45,244 bases of DNA, taken from contig CAZVIH010000072.1 of NCBI GenBank assembly GCA_964627755.1, positions 1 to 45,244 of the forward strand, read 5' to 3'. The DNA is from B10-G9 sp964627755 (GTDB taxonomy: Bacteria > Chloroflexota > Anaerolineae > Anaerolineales > UBA11858). Shown in pieces: positions 34,010 through 42,491 of the stretch. Position 1 is the first letter of the stretch; each line of letters starts with the position of its first letter. The notes beneath the pieces were generated by a model. It searched no databases. It was not told the DNA's origin and worked only from the letters and a program-made list of their open reading frames with translations. Made by a program: the position numbers and the translations under genes.

Positions 34010-35128
34010 ATGGCAAAGTATAAGATCGCCTGGATGCCCGGTGACGGGATTGGAATTGAAGTCATGGAAGCTGCCCGCATCGTCCTTGATAAACTCAAAC
34101 TGGATGCCCAGTACCTGCCGGCGGATATTGGCTGGGAATTCTGGTGTACGGAAGGGGAAGCCCTCCCAAAACGCACCATGGACCTGCTCAGGTCTGTTGA
34201 TTGCGGCCTGTTTGGAGCGATCACTTCCAAGCCAAAACAAGAAGCTCAAAATGATTTGATTCCTGAGCTGCAGGGTAAGGGCTTGTTATACCGCAGTCCG
34301 ATCGTGCGCCTGCGCCAGGAGCTGCAGCTCTATTACAACCTGCGACCCTGCAAGGCTTATCCCGGTAACCCTCTCAATTACCGCGATAATATCGACCTGG
34401 TGATCTTCCGGGAAAACGCAGAAGGCCTCTACTCGGGAGTAGAATTTTTCCCGGTCGAGGATGAGTTACGGGAAATGATGAAAAAATATTCCCCGGCCCT
34501 GGGAAATTTTGATGATGTAGCCGGCTCAGATATGGCCATGACTACCCGGATTGTGACCATACGCGGGGCAACCCGAGTTATTCGTAAGGCTTTTGAATAC
34601 GCCAAAAAACACGGTTATCCAACAGTGACCCTGGTAGAAAAACCCAATGTGCTGCGCGAGACCAGCGGCATGATGGTGCGGGTGGCGAGGGAGATCCATA
34701 AGGAGTACCCGGAGATCGATCTGTGGGAGACCAACATAGACGCCCAGGTGATGTGGCTGGTGAAGAACCCCGAGAATTACGGCGTGATGGTCACAGGCAA
34801 CCTTTTTGGTGATATTGTCTCAGACCTGTCAGCCCAGCTGGTTGGCGGCTTGGGATTTGCTTCCAGCGGCAATATCGGCGATAACCTGGCGGTTTTTGAG
34901 CCCACCCATGGTTCAGCGCCCAAACATGCTGGTAAATACATTTCCAACCCCAATGCCATGTTGCTGACTACCAAGATGATGCTGGAATGGCTGGGTGAAA
35001 TTGAGAAAGCAAAAGCTCTGGAGAATGCCATTGCCGCAGTGATCCTGGAAGGCAAGGTCAGGACCTATGATATGGGCGGCGACAGCTCAACCATCGATGT
35101 GGCCGAGGCGGTCGCAGAACGATTGTAA
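34010..35128 (+). CDS. Isocitrate/homoisocitrate/isopropylmalate-type decarboxylating dehydrogenase
   Basis: A 372-residue beta-decarboxylating dehydrogenase. It oxidises and decarboxylates a 2-hydroxy-3-carboxy acid with NAD(P) and Mg2+. Landmarks: MPGDGIGIEV, the arginine-rich substrate segment SPIVRLRQELQLYYNLRP (R100, R102, R112), RENAEGLYSGVE with R134 and Y141, K211, and Asp ligands D268 and D272 in GNLFGDIVSDL. AEGLYSG fits isocitrate/homoisocitrate enzymes better than isopropylmalate dehydrogenase. The cofactor segment HGSAPKHAGK has Lys-His where NADP-dependent E. coli Icd has Lys-Tyr. ATG follows CAGGAGAG. Exact substrate is unresolved. Confidence 0.85.
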   Translation: MAKYKIAWMPGDGIGIEVMEAARIVLDKLKLDAQYLPADIGWEFWCTEGEALPKRTMDLLRSVDCGLFGAITSKPKQEAQNDLIPELQGKGLLYRSPIVRLRQELQLYYNLRPCKAYPGNPLNYRDNIDLVIFRENAEGLYSGVEFFPVEDELREMMKKYSPALGNFDDVAGSDMAMTTRIVTIRGATRVIRKAFEYAKKHGYPTVTLVEKPNVLRETSGMMVRVAREIHKEYPEIDLWETNIDAQVMWLVKNPENYGVMVTGNLFGDIVSDLSAQLVGGLGFASSGNIGDNLAVFEPTHGSAPKHAGKYISNPNAMLLTTKMMLEWLGEIEKAKALENAIAAVILEGKVRTYDMGGDSSTIDVAEAVAERL

Positions 35129-35157
35129 GTGAAAATATCCAGATTATAGGAGTGATA

Positions 35158-36525
35158 ATGAGTTCATTAAGCGGGAAAATGGCCCAATGGGCCTTGGATT
35201 TGAAATTCGAGGACATCCCTGAAGAATCCATTTGGGAGGCAAAACGCTTTTTGCTGGACAGTGTGGGCTGCGCCCTGGCTGCTGTGAAAAATGAAGACAT
35301 AGAAGCCATGTATCGTTTTACAGAAAAACTGGGCGGCATTCCTGAAGCATCAGTGATCGGCCGGGAATATAAAACCAATGCTTCCAACGCTGCCTTAATA
35401 AACTGTCTGCTGACCCGGGCCATGGATTATAACGATATTTACTGGGAGGAAGACCCATCCCATCCCTCAGATCTGATCGGTGCCGCCCTGGCATCCGGGG
35501 AAGTGAATCACAAAAATGGGAAAGAGATTCTGGAAGCGATCATTATCAATTATGAATTGATGCTGCGCTGGTGTCATGCGGCTCACCCAGGTGTACGCGA
35601 GATCGGCTGGCACCATGCTTCACTGGTCCAGTTTGTCAGCCCTGTGGTGGCTGGAAAATTGTATAACCTGGATCTGGACCAGATGGTGGCAGCAGTGGGC
35701 ATCAGTGCCAGCAGCCATTTCACCCTGGGTGGGGTTGTGGCCGGCCATCTTACCAATATGAAAAATACTGCCGCTCCCCTGGCATCCCAGGCAGGTGTGA
35801 TCGCCGCTATGATTGCCCGGGAAGGGTATACCGGCCCAGCTGAGGTTTTTGAAGGCAAAGAAGGTGTCTTTGAAGTGATAGATGGTGTGGAATGGCGTCC
35901 GAATTGGGTGTTGAAGGACCTTGGGAAAGATTTTATGATCACCCAGTGTGCTTATAAAGCTTTCCCCACTGAAGCGCTCACCCATCAACCCATCAGTGCC
36001 GCCATGCAGGTTTGCCAGGAACACAACCTGGCTGCAGAGGATATCTCTCAGATCTTGGTGGAAACCACAGTTCGGGGGGCAGACATCCTGTCCGATCCCA
36101 GTAAATTCAAACCTAAAACCAAGGAAACAGCCGATCACAGCCTGCCTTATGTAATCGCTGCCGCAGTGGCGGATAGCAACGTGCTTCCTAGCTCATTCAG
36201 TGATGAAAAGCTGAAAGATCCCCGCATTTGGGACCTATTGGGAAAGATCAAGGTAGTGGCGGATCCAGAAATTGATGCCCTGTTCCCTGGTGTGAAACGG
36301 GCCCGGGTGAGTATCATGAATAACACTGGAGAGAGTTATACAGCCCAGGTGGACCACGCGAAAGGTTCTCCCCAGAATCCAATGAGCGATGCGGAGGTCA
36401 TTTCCAAATTCCGGGCAAACGCAAGTGCTGTTCTCAGTAAAGGTCAACAGGACAAAGTGATCGATCTGACCTGGCGATTTGATGAGCTGGATGAGATTAC
36501 CGGGTTTATGGAATCGCTCAGGTAA
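35158..36525 (+). CDS. MmgE/PrpD family protein
   Basis: A 455-residue protein of the MmgE/PrpD superfamily, which includes 2-methylcitrate dehydratase, cis-aconitate decarboxylase and related enzymes acting on tricarboxylates. Landmarks: FLLDSVGCALAA, LLTRAMDYNDIYWEED then HPSDLIGAALA, GISASSHFTLGG, KAFPTEALTHQP and KETADHSLPYVIAAAVAD. ATG at 35158 is chosen for AGGAG 5 bases upstream; GTG at 35152 overlaps that site. As last gene of the operon it suggests a dehydration, hydration or decarboxylation step on a citrate-like acid (inference). A hairpin terminator follows. Confidence 0.87.
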   Translation: MSSLSGKMAQWALDLKFEDIPEESIWEAKRFLLDSVGCALAAVKNEDIEAMYRFTEKLGGIPEASVIGREYKTNASNAALINCLLTRAMDYNDIYWEEDPSHPSDLIGAALASGEVNHKNGKEILEAIIINYELMLRWCHAAHPGVREIGWHHASLVQFVSPVVAGKLYNLDLDQMVAAVGISASSHFTLGGVVAGHLTNMKNTAAPLASQAGVIAAMIAREGYTGPAEVFEGKEGVFEVIDGVEWRPNWVLKDLGKDFMITQCAYKAFPTEALTHQPISAAMQVCQEHNLAAEDISQILVETTVRGADILSDPSKFKPKTKETADHSLPYVIAAAVADSNVLPSSFSDEKLKDPRIWDLLGKIKVVADPEIDALFPGVKRARVSIMNNTGESYTAQVDHAKGSPQNPMSDAEVISKFRANASAVLSKGQQDKVIDLTWRFDELDEITGFMESLR

Positions 36526-36535
36526 TTATTTAAAT

Positions 36536-36566
36536 GGAAACGGTTGCCTTCAAGGAAACCGTTTCC
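36536..36566. terminator. Hairpin between convergent PrpD and M29 genes
   Basis: GGAAACGGTT at 36536-36545 and AACCGTTTCC at 36557-36566 form a perfect 10-bp stem. It lies between two converging stop codons. Neither side has a long T-run, so it is a modest terminator. Confidence 0.6.
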
Positions 36567-36581
36567 TCAATAAAATTAGGA

Positions 36582-37685
36582 TCAGATCACAAACTGCCCA
36601 TCCTTATACAGCAGCTCTCCATCGACCTTGATCTCACTCCCTTTTTTGATATCACAAATAAAATCCCAATGAATGGCGGAGATGTTCTTACCGCCGATTT
36701 CTGGAAATCCCAGGCCGGCGGCGACATGGAATGAACCGCCAATCTTTTCGTCATACAAAATGCTGCCGGTAAACTGCTGGATGCCGTAGTTGGTCCCGAT
36801 GGCAAATTCTCCCAAAACACGGGCACCCTCATCGGTGTCCAGCATGGCCAAAAGGAAATCCTCGTTTTTATCAGCACTGGCTTTGGTTACCCTGCCTTTT
36901 TCGATCTCAAAACGAATGCCTGTGACTTCCCGTCCGAGATGAATGGCAGGATAGGTGAACTCGATCCAGCCTTCGACGCTGTCTTCCACCGGACTGGTGT
37001 AGACTTCTCCGCTGGGCATGTTGTAGGTCCCATCTGCGTTGATGAATCCACGGCCTTCGATGGAAAGTGTCAGATCCGCATGGGGGCTTTTTATAGTCAC
37101 CTGTTTTTTCCCTTTCAGCCAATCAACGATCTTCTGCTGCTCATCATGGATCTTCTTCCAGGCTGCCACGGGATCTTCCTGGTCAGTAAACATTGCCTGA
37201 TGGATAAAATCCTCGAAATCTATCATGCTCATATCGGCGTCCTGGGCGTAGGCTTGACAGGGAAATTGGGTCAGAACCCAGCGGAAATCTCCCTTTCCAG
37301 TCCGTTCCATCATGATCTTGAGCAGTTCTCCCTGACTTTCAGCGCGTTTACCCTGTTTTTGTGGATCCAGGCTGCTCATATAGCGGGTGTTATCCGAACC
37401 CAGCAGTACTATTCCTACGTCTGCTTTTTTATAGGCCAGATCTTCAAGAGGTGAGATCCACAGCAGCTGGTCATCTGAACCGTAGCGGTGCAGGACTTCG
37501 AGCAGTAGGTCTGAGTCAACCAAGGCTGAAGGATGACCGCCGGCTTGCAGTACCGCCCGGAATACCTCTGCTGCCAAGGGTTCTGCCAGGGGATGATAAT
37601 AGACCATCACCCATTCACCTGGTTTGACCTTGGTTGAATAACTTACAAGAACGTCTGCGAGTTTTTTGATTCGTGGATCTGTCAT
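36582..37685 (-). CDS. M29 family aminopeptidase
   Basis: A 367-residue cytoplasmic metallopeptidase of family M29 (thermophilic aminopeptidase type), which removes N-terminal residues with two metal ions. The ligand-bearing region is visible: NMPSGEVYTSPVED, LGEFAIGTNYGI, GGSFHVAAGLGFPEIGG and SAIHWDFICD, providing the expected Glu, His, His and Asp. ATG at 37685 (MTDPRIKKL) is preferred, with AGGAGG only 3 bases upstream; a longer frame to 37718 would translate a hairpin repeat. It is transcribed toward the tricarboxylate operon and has no obvious role in it. Confidence 0.86.
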   Translation of the reverse strand: MTDPRIKKLADVLVSYSTKVKPGEWVMVYYHPLAEPLAAEVFRAVLQAGGHPSALVDSDLLLEVLHRYGSDDQLLWISPLEDLAYKKADVGIVLLGSDNTRYMSSLDPQKQGKRAESQGELLKIMMERTGKGDFRWVLTQFPCQAYAQDADMSMIDFEDFIHQAMFTDQEDPVAAWKKIHDEQQKIVDWLKGKKQVTIKSPHADLTLSIEGRGFINADGTYNMPSGEVYTSPVEDSVEGWIEFTYPAIHLGREVTGIRFEIEKGRVTKASADKNEDFLLAMLDTDEGARVLGEFAIGTNYGIQQFTGSILYDEKIGGSFHVAAGLGFPEIGGKNISAIHWDFICDIKKGSEIKVDGELLYKDGQFVI

Positions 37686-37700
37686 ATGCCTCCTGTTTAA

Positions 37701-37754
37701 GGGACTGAGTCCTTCCAAAAGGACTCAGTCCCTGCGTTGGTAAGGACTCAGTTC
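37701..37754. repeat. Hairpin repeat with third half-copy
   Basis: GGGACTGAGTCCTT at 37701-37714 and AAGGACTCAGTCCC at 37719-37732 form a perfect 14-bp stem with a CCAA loop. Another copy of one arm, AAGGACTCAGTTC, follows at 37742-37754. A degenerate copy lies at 39107-39137 beyond the next gene. Confidence 0.75.
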
Positions 37755-37761
37755 ATTTATC

Positions 37762-39081
37762 TTATCTATTCGTTTGACTGCTCAAGATCACAGGATCTAT
37801 GATCTCGAAAGATGTACAGCCGGAACTGGTTTTCACCAGCGCATATTCCTCATCATCAGGATCGTAGGCCACACCCAGGGCGATATTTTGGTCTACGAAA
37901 CTAAAACTACCATCCCAGTTGACGGTTTTCATCAAATCCCAGTTTTCTCCACCATCATCGGACCGGTAAATTTCCCGGCCAATGACATAATAAACCTGGT
38001 CAGAGATCTTATGCAGCTCTCCTTGAGGGATTGACTGGATATCCCAGGAAGATCCACCATCATCCGTATGGTAGATATAGTTTTTATAAAAGATGCTTCC
38101 TCCCTCAGAGCAGATACATTCCAGCTTCATACTGCCAGCTGAGATGGATTCCAGATCTGGATAGTTCAGGCCGCAGGAACAATTATTGAAGGCATTAGGG
38201 GCTGATTGCGGTGCCGGCAGAGACAGTGGCTGCCAGATCAGGCCACCATCTGAGGTTGTATCCAATCTGACATCTGGTGATACACCCCGGAAGTTCCGGG
38301 TCAACCAACCAACATCAGGATTCAGGAAATCTACCCCGGTTTTATCAAATCCCTGGATGGAATAATCCGGTGCCATGGTAGGATCGAGCAGTTTTATCCA
38401 TGAATGCCCACCATCGTTTGATTTGTATAATGCAGTATTAACCTTTTGCATGCCCCCGTCGATGAATTGGAAAAGCCAGATATTATCTTGATCCAGGTTG
38501 TAGATCATACCGCCCATCCCGGAATTAAATTCCAACCGGGTTGGGGTCCAGTTTTTTCCTCCATCTTCAGTAATCCAAACTAGATCTGTGTGACTGAAGA
38601 TAACCCACCCGGTGTCTTGATCGCTGAAATGCACATCTGGGTAGATCCAGGTTAAATCCGGTAAATCCGGTTGGGGAGGTGTGATATCTCTCCAAGTATA
38701 ACCGCCGTCTTCTGTTCGCATGATGTGATGGAGCCTTTCATCGTTTGTTGCCAATCCCCATCCAATTTGACTGTTCAACATGTGCACCTGTTTGAAATCC
38801 ACATTGGCTCCGGCCAACAGGGGGGATATGGGTTCACCTTCGAGGATGATCTCCTGGGGGAGGGGCGCAGGTGGCTGAGGTGTGGGATCCTCCTGGGTTG
38901 GAGGTGGGACATCAGTATCCTCAGGTCCCGAGGTATCGGTTGGCCGTTCTGGGATTACTGTATCCTGAACGATTGTTTGGGTCACCTCATTATCCATAGG
39001 CGGCTGGGTGGGTTTAGACCGGTTGCAGGAGGCCAATATCAGTAGGATGGTGATGATGATAAATTTGGAGATTTTGGACAT
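37762..39081 (-). CDS. YCF48/BNR-type beta-propeller lipoprotein
   Basis: A 439-residue secreted lipoprotein. The signal peptide ends in lipobox LASC. A Pro/Thr-rich linker (about residues 22-85) leads to repeated propeller blades of YCF48/sialidase type, each with an Asp-box-like turn: RTEDGGYTWRDI, ITEDGGKNWTPT, KSNDGGHSWIKL, TSDGGLIWQPL, TDDGGSSWDIQ and RSDDGGENWDLM. It is probably a ligand- or protein-binding propeller outside the cell; glycosidase activity is not indicated. AAGGAGAG precedes ATG. It is bracketed by hairpin repeats on both sides. Confidence 0.82.
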   Translation of the reverse strand: MSKISKFIIITILLILASCNRSKPTQPPMDNEVTQTIVQDTVIPERPTDTSGPEDTDVPPPTQEDPTPQPPAPLPQEIILEGEPISPLLAGANVDFKQVHMLNSQIGWGLATNDERLHHIMRTEDGGYTWRDITPPQPDLPDLTWIYPDVHFSDQDTGWVIFSHTDLVWITEDGGKNWTPTRLEFNSGMGGMIYNLDQDNIWLFQFIDGGMQKVNTALYKSNDGGHSWIKLLDPTMAPDYSIQGFDKTGVDFLNPDVGWLTRNFRGVSPDVRLDTTSDGGLIWQPLSLPAPQSAPNAFNNCSCGLNYPDLESISAGSMKLECICSEGGSIFYKNYIYHTDDGGSSWDIQSIPQGELHKISDQVYYVIGREIYRSDDGGENWDLMKTVNWDGSFSFVDQNIALGVAYDPDDEEYALVKTSSGCTSFEIIDPVILSSQTNR

Positions 39082-39106
39082 GGCAGCTCTCCTTGTTTAG
39101 CAGAAT

Positions 39107-39137
39107 GGGACTGAGTTCTTTTAGATTGGACTCAGCC
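39107..39137. repeat. Degenerate copy of the GGGACTGAGTC hairpin repeat
   Basis: GGGACTGAGTTCTT at 39107-39120 and TTGGACTCAGCC at 39126-39137 form an imperfect hairpin and share the core of the repeat at 37701-37754. It lies just upstream of the YCF48-type lipoprotein gene. Confidence 0.55.
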
Positions 39138-39235
39138 TCTATGTTTCAGGACTTTATCCCAAGGTATAACATGAGATTGTTTAATTATTGTAATTGAAAT
39201 TTCGGCAAGAAAGTATCTTGAATCACAGCTTCTGA

Positions 39236-40213
39236 TCAGGATCCTCTTTTTGATTCAAACAGGAACTTCCTTGAAAACCCCCAGACGGCCAATCCCAGGG
39301 CAACCGCAAACCACAGCGTGGCAAAGCGGATCAATAAGGTCGCGGCTGCGGCGGTTCCACTTCCTAAACCCAGCAGCAGACTTAACATACCTGCAATGGA
39401 GGCTTCAGCGGCGCCCAGGCCGCCGGGCAGGGCAGACACAGCTCCAATTACGGTTGAAAACGCCAATACAAATACCGCGATCGAGAGGGTTTCCCAACCT
39501 CCAGGCAGGTCCAATCCCCGCAGCACATAATACATCCCAATCCCTTCTCCCAACCAGGAGATCGTGCCGAGACTTACTGCGACCATGAGAGCTTTTGGTT
39601 TAAACAGGGCATAACTTCCTTCATAAAACTCCCTCAGGCCTGAGGAGATCTTTTTCAGGATCGGTAATTTGGATGCCAGATCTAAGAACCACAAAGCCGC
39701 TGGACGGATCTGGATGATCACGATCAGAATTATTAATCCGCCCAGCACGATCGCAAATGCCGGCCAGTAGCGCGGATAGGCGATCACACCCAGGGTGCTG
39801 AGGATCAATACACCCAACCCGTCGCTGATGCGCTCCGCCAGCACGACCGAAATACCCTTCGAAATTGGCAGCCCGGTTTCCTTTTCCAGCCAGACTCCCT
39901 TCAGCGCCTCACCCACTTTGCCGGGTGTAACCGCCAGTGGAAAACCGGCCAGAAATAAACGGGCGCTTTTCAGCAAGGGATAATCCTTTACGCCCACCTG
40001 TCCCAGGTAAAAGTGCCATTTGAAAAAACGCAGAACGTAGTTAAATAGGGTTAAGAGCAGGACCAGGGGGAAATATCCCCATTTAAAATGGATCACCTGG
40101 CTGCTGACCTGCTGAAGATCTCCAACCAGGATCACTCCCAGGAAAACCAGGAAGCCAAAGACCAATCCGGCAATAATTCGGCGGGTGATGGATTTGGAAT
40201 TATTTTGGTCCAT
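39236..40213 (-). CDS. Lysylphosphatidylglycerol synthase transmembrane/flippase-like protein
   Basis: A 325-residue polytopic protein with about eight hydrophobic segments, matching the LPG_synthase_TM (UPF0104) family found in MprF and AglD. Landmarks: the FKWHFYLGQVGV turn, RLFLAGFPLAVTPGKVGEALKG, VLAERISDGLG and SALPGGLGAAEASIAG. Members flip or help transfer lipid-linked groups across the membrane. The soluble synthase domain of MprF is absent. It begins 5 bases after the DUF362 stop, without its own Shine-Dalgarno, so it is translationally coupled. Confidence 0.82.
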   Translation of the reverse strand: MDQNNSKSITRRIIAGLVFGFLVFLGVILVGDLQQVSSQVIHFKWGYFPLVLLLTLFNYVLRFFKWHFYLGQVGVKDYPLLKSARLFLAGFPLAVTPGKVGEALKGVWLEKETGLPISKGISVVLAERISDGLGVLILSTLGVIAYPRYWPAFAIVLGGLIILIVIIQIRPAALWFLDLASKLPILKKISSGLREFYEGSYALFKPKALMVAVSLGTISWLGEGIGMYYVLRGLDLPGGWETLSIAVFVLAFSTVIGAVSALPGGLGAAEASIAGMLSLLLGLGSGTAAAATLLIRFATLWFAVALGLAVWGFSRKFLFESKRGS

Positions 40214-40218
40214 AAAGT

Positions 40219-41427
40219 TTAGAAGATCGACACCAGGATTGTTATCAGGGCTGCGATACCCAGAACAACGGCAATTAAAGCCTGGATCACGGTTTTGCGC
40301 TCCATGCCAGGCATGACCACTTTCCCATCGCCGTATTTCTTAAAAACCTGGCCCCATTTGGTTTTCAGGGCTTCTTCCACTCGCTTCCGGCCGATAAAGG
40401 GATACCAGTAAACATTATGGTAGAAGTTGCTGGCAAAATAAGCCCAGGGAACCAGAGGACTCTGGAGCAGCAGCTTCTCGAGAGGTTTTAACCAGCCGTG
40501 ATAGATCATATGCTGGCCGGTGCTGGCGAAGGTATCTTCCCGGACAAAATGCCAGGGTTTTTCCTGATCGATATCGTAACCGACAATTTCAATTTGACTG
40601 GGATCACCAATCCCCAGATCAAGTTCATGGGCAAGACGGATGAATTTCAAATCCATCGGGTCAAATCCCTGCAGTTTGGCAGAGACTGAATCGATGGCCA
40701 CCTGATCAGCTGAAGCGATCAGGATATCTTTTTCATGCCAGCGCATGGCCCGGGGACCGGGTCCATCTCCGGCAAAAGTACCATCCATCACCGCAAAAAG
40801 GCCAGGATGGATCTCTTGTTGAATAGCTAAAAGATCGACCACTGTTTCATGGATTACAGCATGGGTCCAATGCCGTTCTCGGTGTAATAATCCCCCAAAG
40901 GCGTTTTTCATGGCACCGGTAATGGTGGTGAAGACGTGGGTTTTTACGGTGGGCAGCTGGATGATATTCATACCTAACAGGGCTTTGGGGATCAAAACTC
41001 CGTCAGGATAGACTTTATCCAGCACCAGGTATTTGTGGTTCTTTGGTACAAATTCGATCCATTCAAATTCCTGATTATAGAGGTAAAGACATGGAATGTG
41101 ATATTGATCTGTGACTGCTTTGTGTTTGTTATTGGCTTCTCCGTCGCTGGTATCCACCACCACTGTGTCATTATGCACTCCGACCAGGTCCTTATATCCC
41201 CGGGATTGAAGGGATTTGATCACCCCTTCCAACTGCCAGGGAGTGGTGGAGCAGGCCGGGTACCAGGTCTGCCAGGAAATATTGATCTTTAATCCGGTTT
41301 GCAGATTTTTATCGGGCAGGGCTTGTTCAACACCTGCCAATTCCATCAGGTGATGATAATCTTCCAAAACTGTCTCGGGGGTAGTTTTTACAACCGCCAC
41401 CTTGCCTTTTCCAGGGAAATTACTCAT
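40219..41427 (-). CDS. DUF362 domain protein with C-terminal membrane anchor
   Basis: A 402-residue protein with the DUF362 domain over about residues 8-280: KVAVVKTTPETV, LKINISWQTWYPACSTTPWQLEGVI, IQLPTVKTHVFTTITGAMKNAFGGL and the later ADQVAIDSVSAKLQGFDP. DUF362 proteins are often linked to Fe-S or cysteine chemistry, but no ferredoxin motif is present here. The C-terminus (about 380-402) is one hydrophobic helix, suggesting membrane attachment. ATG at 41427 has AAGGA 7 bases upstream and is preferred to an earlier start at 41463, which would overlap the promoter. It forms an operon with the flippase-like gene. Confidence 0.82.
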   Translation of the reverse strand: MSNFPGKGKVAVVKTTPETVLEDYHHLMELAGVEQALPDKNLQTGLKINISWQTWYPACSTTPWQLEGVIKSLQSRGYKDLVGVHNDTVVVDTSDGEANNKHKAVTDQYHIPCLYLYNQEFEWIEFVPKNHKYLVLDKVYPDGVLIPKALLGMNIIQLPTVKTHVFTTITGAMKNAFGGLLHRERHWTHAVIHETVVDLLAIQQEIHPGLFAVMDGTFAGDGPGPRAMRWHEKDILIASADQVAIDSVSAKLQGFDPMDLKFIRLAHELDLGIGDPSQIEIVGYDIDQEKPWHFVREDTFASTGQHMIYHGWLKPLEKLLLQSPLVPWAYFASNFYHNVYWYPFIGRKRVEEALKTKWGQVFKKYGDGKVVMPGMERKTVIQALIAVVLGIAALITILVSIF

Positions 41428-41463
41428 TGTTTTTCCTTCAGTTGATATGGTTATTAAATCCAC

Positions 41464-41497
41464 CCTGATTTTATCAGGAAAAACAGATTTCTATCAA
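41464..41497 (-). promoter_or_regulatory. Promoter with overlapping palindrome upstream of the DUF362 operon
   Basis: On the minus strand TTGATA (complement 41492-41497), an 18-base spacer and TAAAAT (complement 41468-41473), with TG one base before it, form a plausible promoter. CCTGAT-TTT-ATCAGG at 41464-41478 is a perfect inverted repeat lying over the -10 and could be an operator. Confidence 0.45.
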
Positions 41498-41577
41498 GCG
41501 GGCATTGTTCCAGTTTAGCTGGATGGAGAAAAATGATAGAATTCAGATATCGTTTTAGGCTGATTGGAGAGAACTGC

Positions 41578-42480
41578 ATGCAAGAACTTCATTTTTCCGA
41601 AGAGGTCCGCCAGGCATTGGACCACCAGAAACCGATCGTAGGATTGGAAACCGCGGTTGTCACCCACGGCCTGCCATACCCTGTAAATGTTGAACTGGCT
41701 CAGGCCATGGAAAATTTGATCCGGGAAGAAGGCGCAGTCCCGGCTACAGTTGGAGTGTTGGGCGGCAAAGCCCAGGTGGGCATGAACACGGCCGATATCC
41801 AGCTCCTGGCCCAGGATCGGGATGTGATCAAGGTCAGCCGGCGTGATTTTTCTCGAGCAGCCTTGAAGAAACTTAATGGCGGCACAACAGTAGCAGGCAC
41901 CATCACCGCCCTGCATCGAGCAGGGATCCAGGTCTTTGCGACCGGCGGGATCGGTGGTGTGCATCGCAACGCTCCCTACGACGTTTCAGCTGATCTATAC
42001 ACTATGGCTCAAACTCCAGTGATCATTGTGTGCGCTGGAGCTAAATCCATCCTCGATCTGCCAGCCACTTTAGAAACCCTGGAAACTCTTTCGGTCCCTG
42101 TGGTGGGATATCAAACATCGACATTCCCGGCTTTTTACGCCCGCTCCAGCGGTCTGCCGGTCACAGCCCAGGTGGAATACCCTGAAGATGCAGCTCTACT
42201 GGCCAGGGCGCATTGGGAGATGGGAGTAAATTCGGCAGTCCTGCTGGCAGTGCCAGCTCCGTTGGAAGATGCCCTGCCAGATAAAACCATGGAGGAAGCT
42301 GTAGATCAAGCTCTTCAGGATGCAAGAGGATATAAGATCCAGGGACAGGAAGTGACTCCTTTCCTCCTGAATCGCATCAGTGAATTAACTGGAAAATCGA
42401 GTATGAAAGCTAACTTGGGGTTGCTGCTGAATAATGCCCGCGTGGCCGCCAGGGTAGCTGTAGAACTGTCCAGGATCTAG
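41578..42480 (+). CDS. psuG: Pseudouridine-5'-phosphate glycosidase
   Basis: A 300-residue enzyme that reversibly splits pseudouridine 5'-phosphate into uracil and ribose 5-phosphate in pseudouridine salvage. Active-site residues match E. coli PsuG in spacing: E24 (GLETAVVTHGLPYP), K85 (VIKVSRRDF), D139 (VSADL), K156 (CAGAKSILD), and the C-terminal NNARVAARVAVEL carries the expected Asn. ATG at 41578 has GGAGAG upstream and matches the usual family start; ATG at 41533 would add 15 residues. No psuK kinase is adjacent, so pseudouridine phosphate must come from elsewhere. Confidence 0.9.
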   Translation: MQELHFSEEVRQALDHQKPIVGLETAVVTHGLPYPVNVELAQAMENLIREEGAVPATVGVLGGKAQVGMNTADIQLLAQDRDVIKVSRRDFSRAALKKLNGGTTVAGTITALHRAGIQVFATGGIGGVHRNAPYDVSADLYTMAQTPVIIVCAGAKSILDLPATLETLETLSVPVVGYQTSTFPAFYARSSGLPVTAQVEYPEDAALLARAHWEMGVNSAVLLAVPAPLEDALPDKTMEEAVDQALQDARGYKIQGQEVTPFLLNRISELTGKSSMKANLGLLLNNARVAARVAVELSRI

Positions 42481-42491
42481 AAGGGGAATAC

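Noticed and set aside
35620..36138. Minus-strand open frame of 172 codons over the PrpD gene
   Set aside because: It is antisense to conserved MmgE/PrpD motifs and has no family resemblance of its own.
36939..37454. Plus-strand open frame of 171 codons over the M29 gene
   Set aside because: The minus-strand M29 metal-site motifs are intact, so this frame is a shadow.
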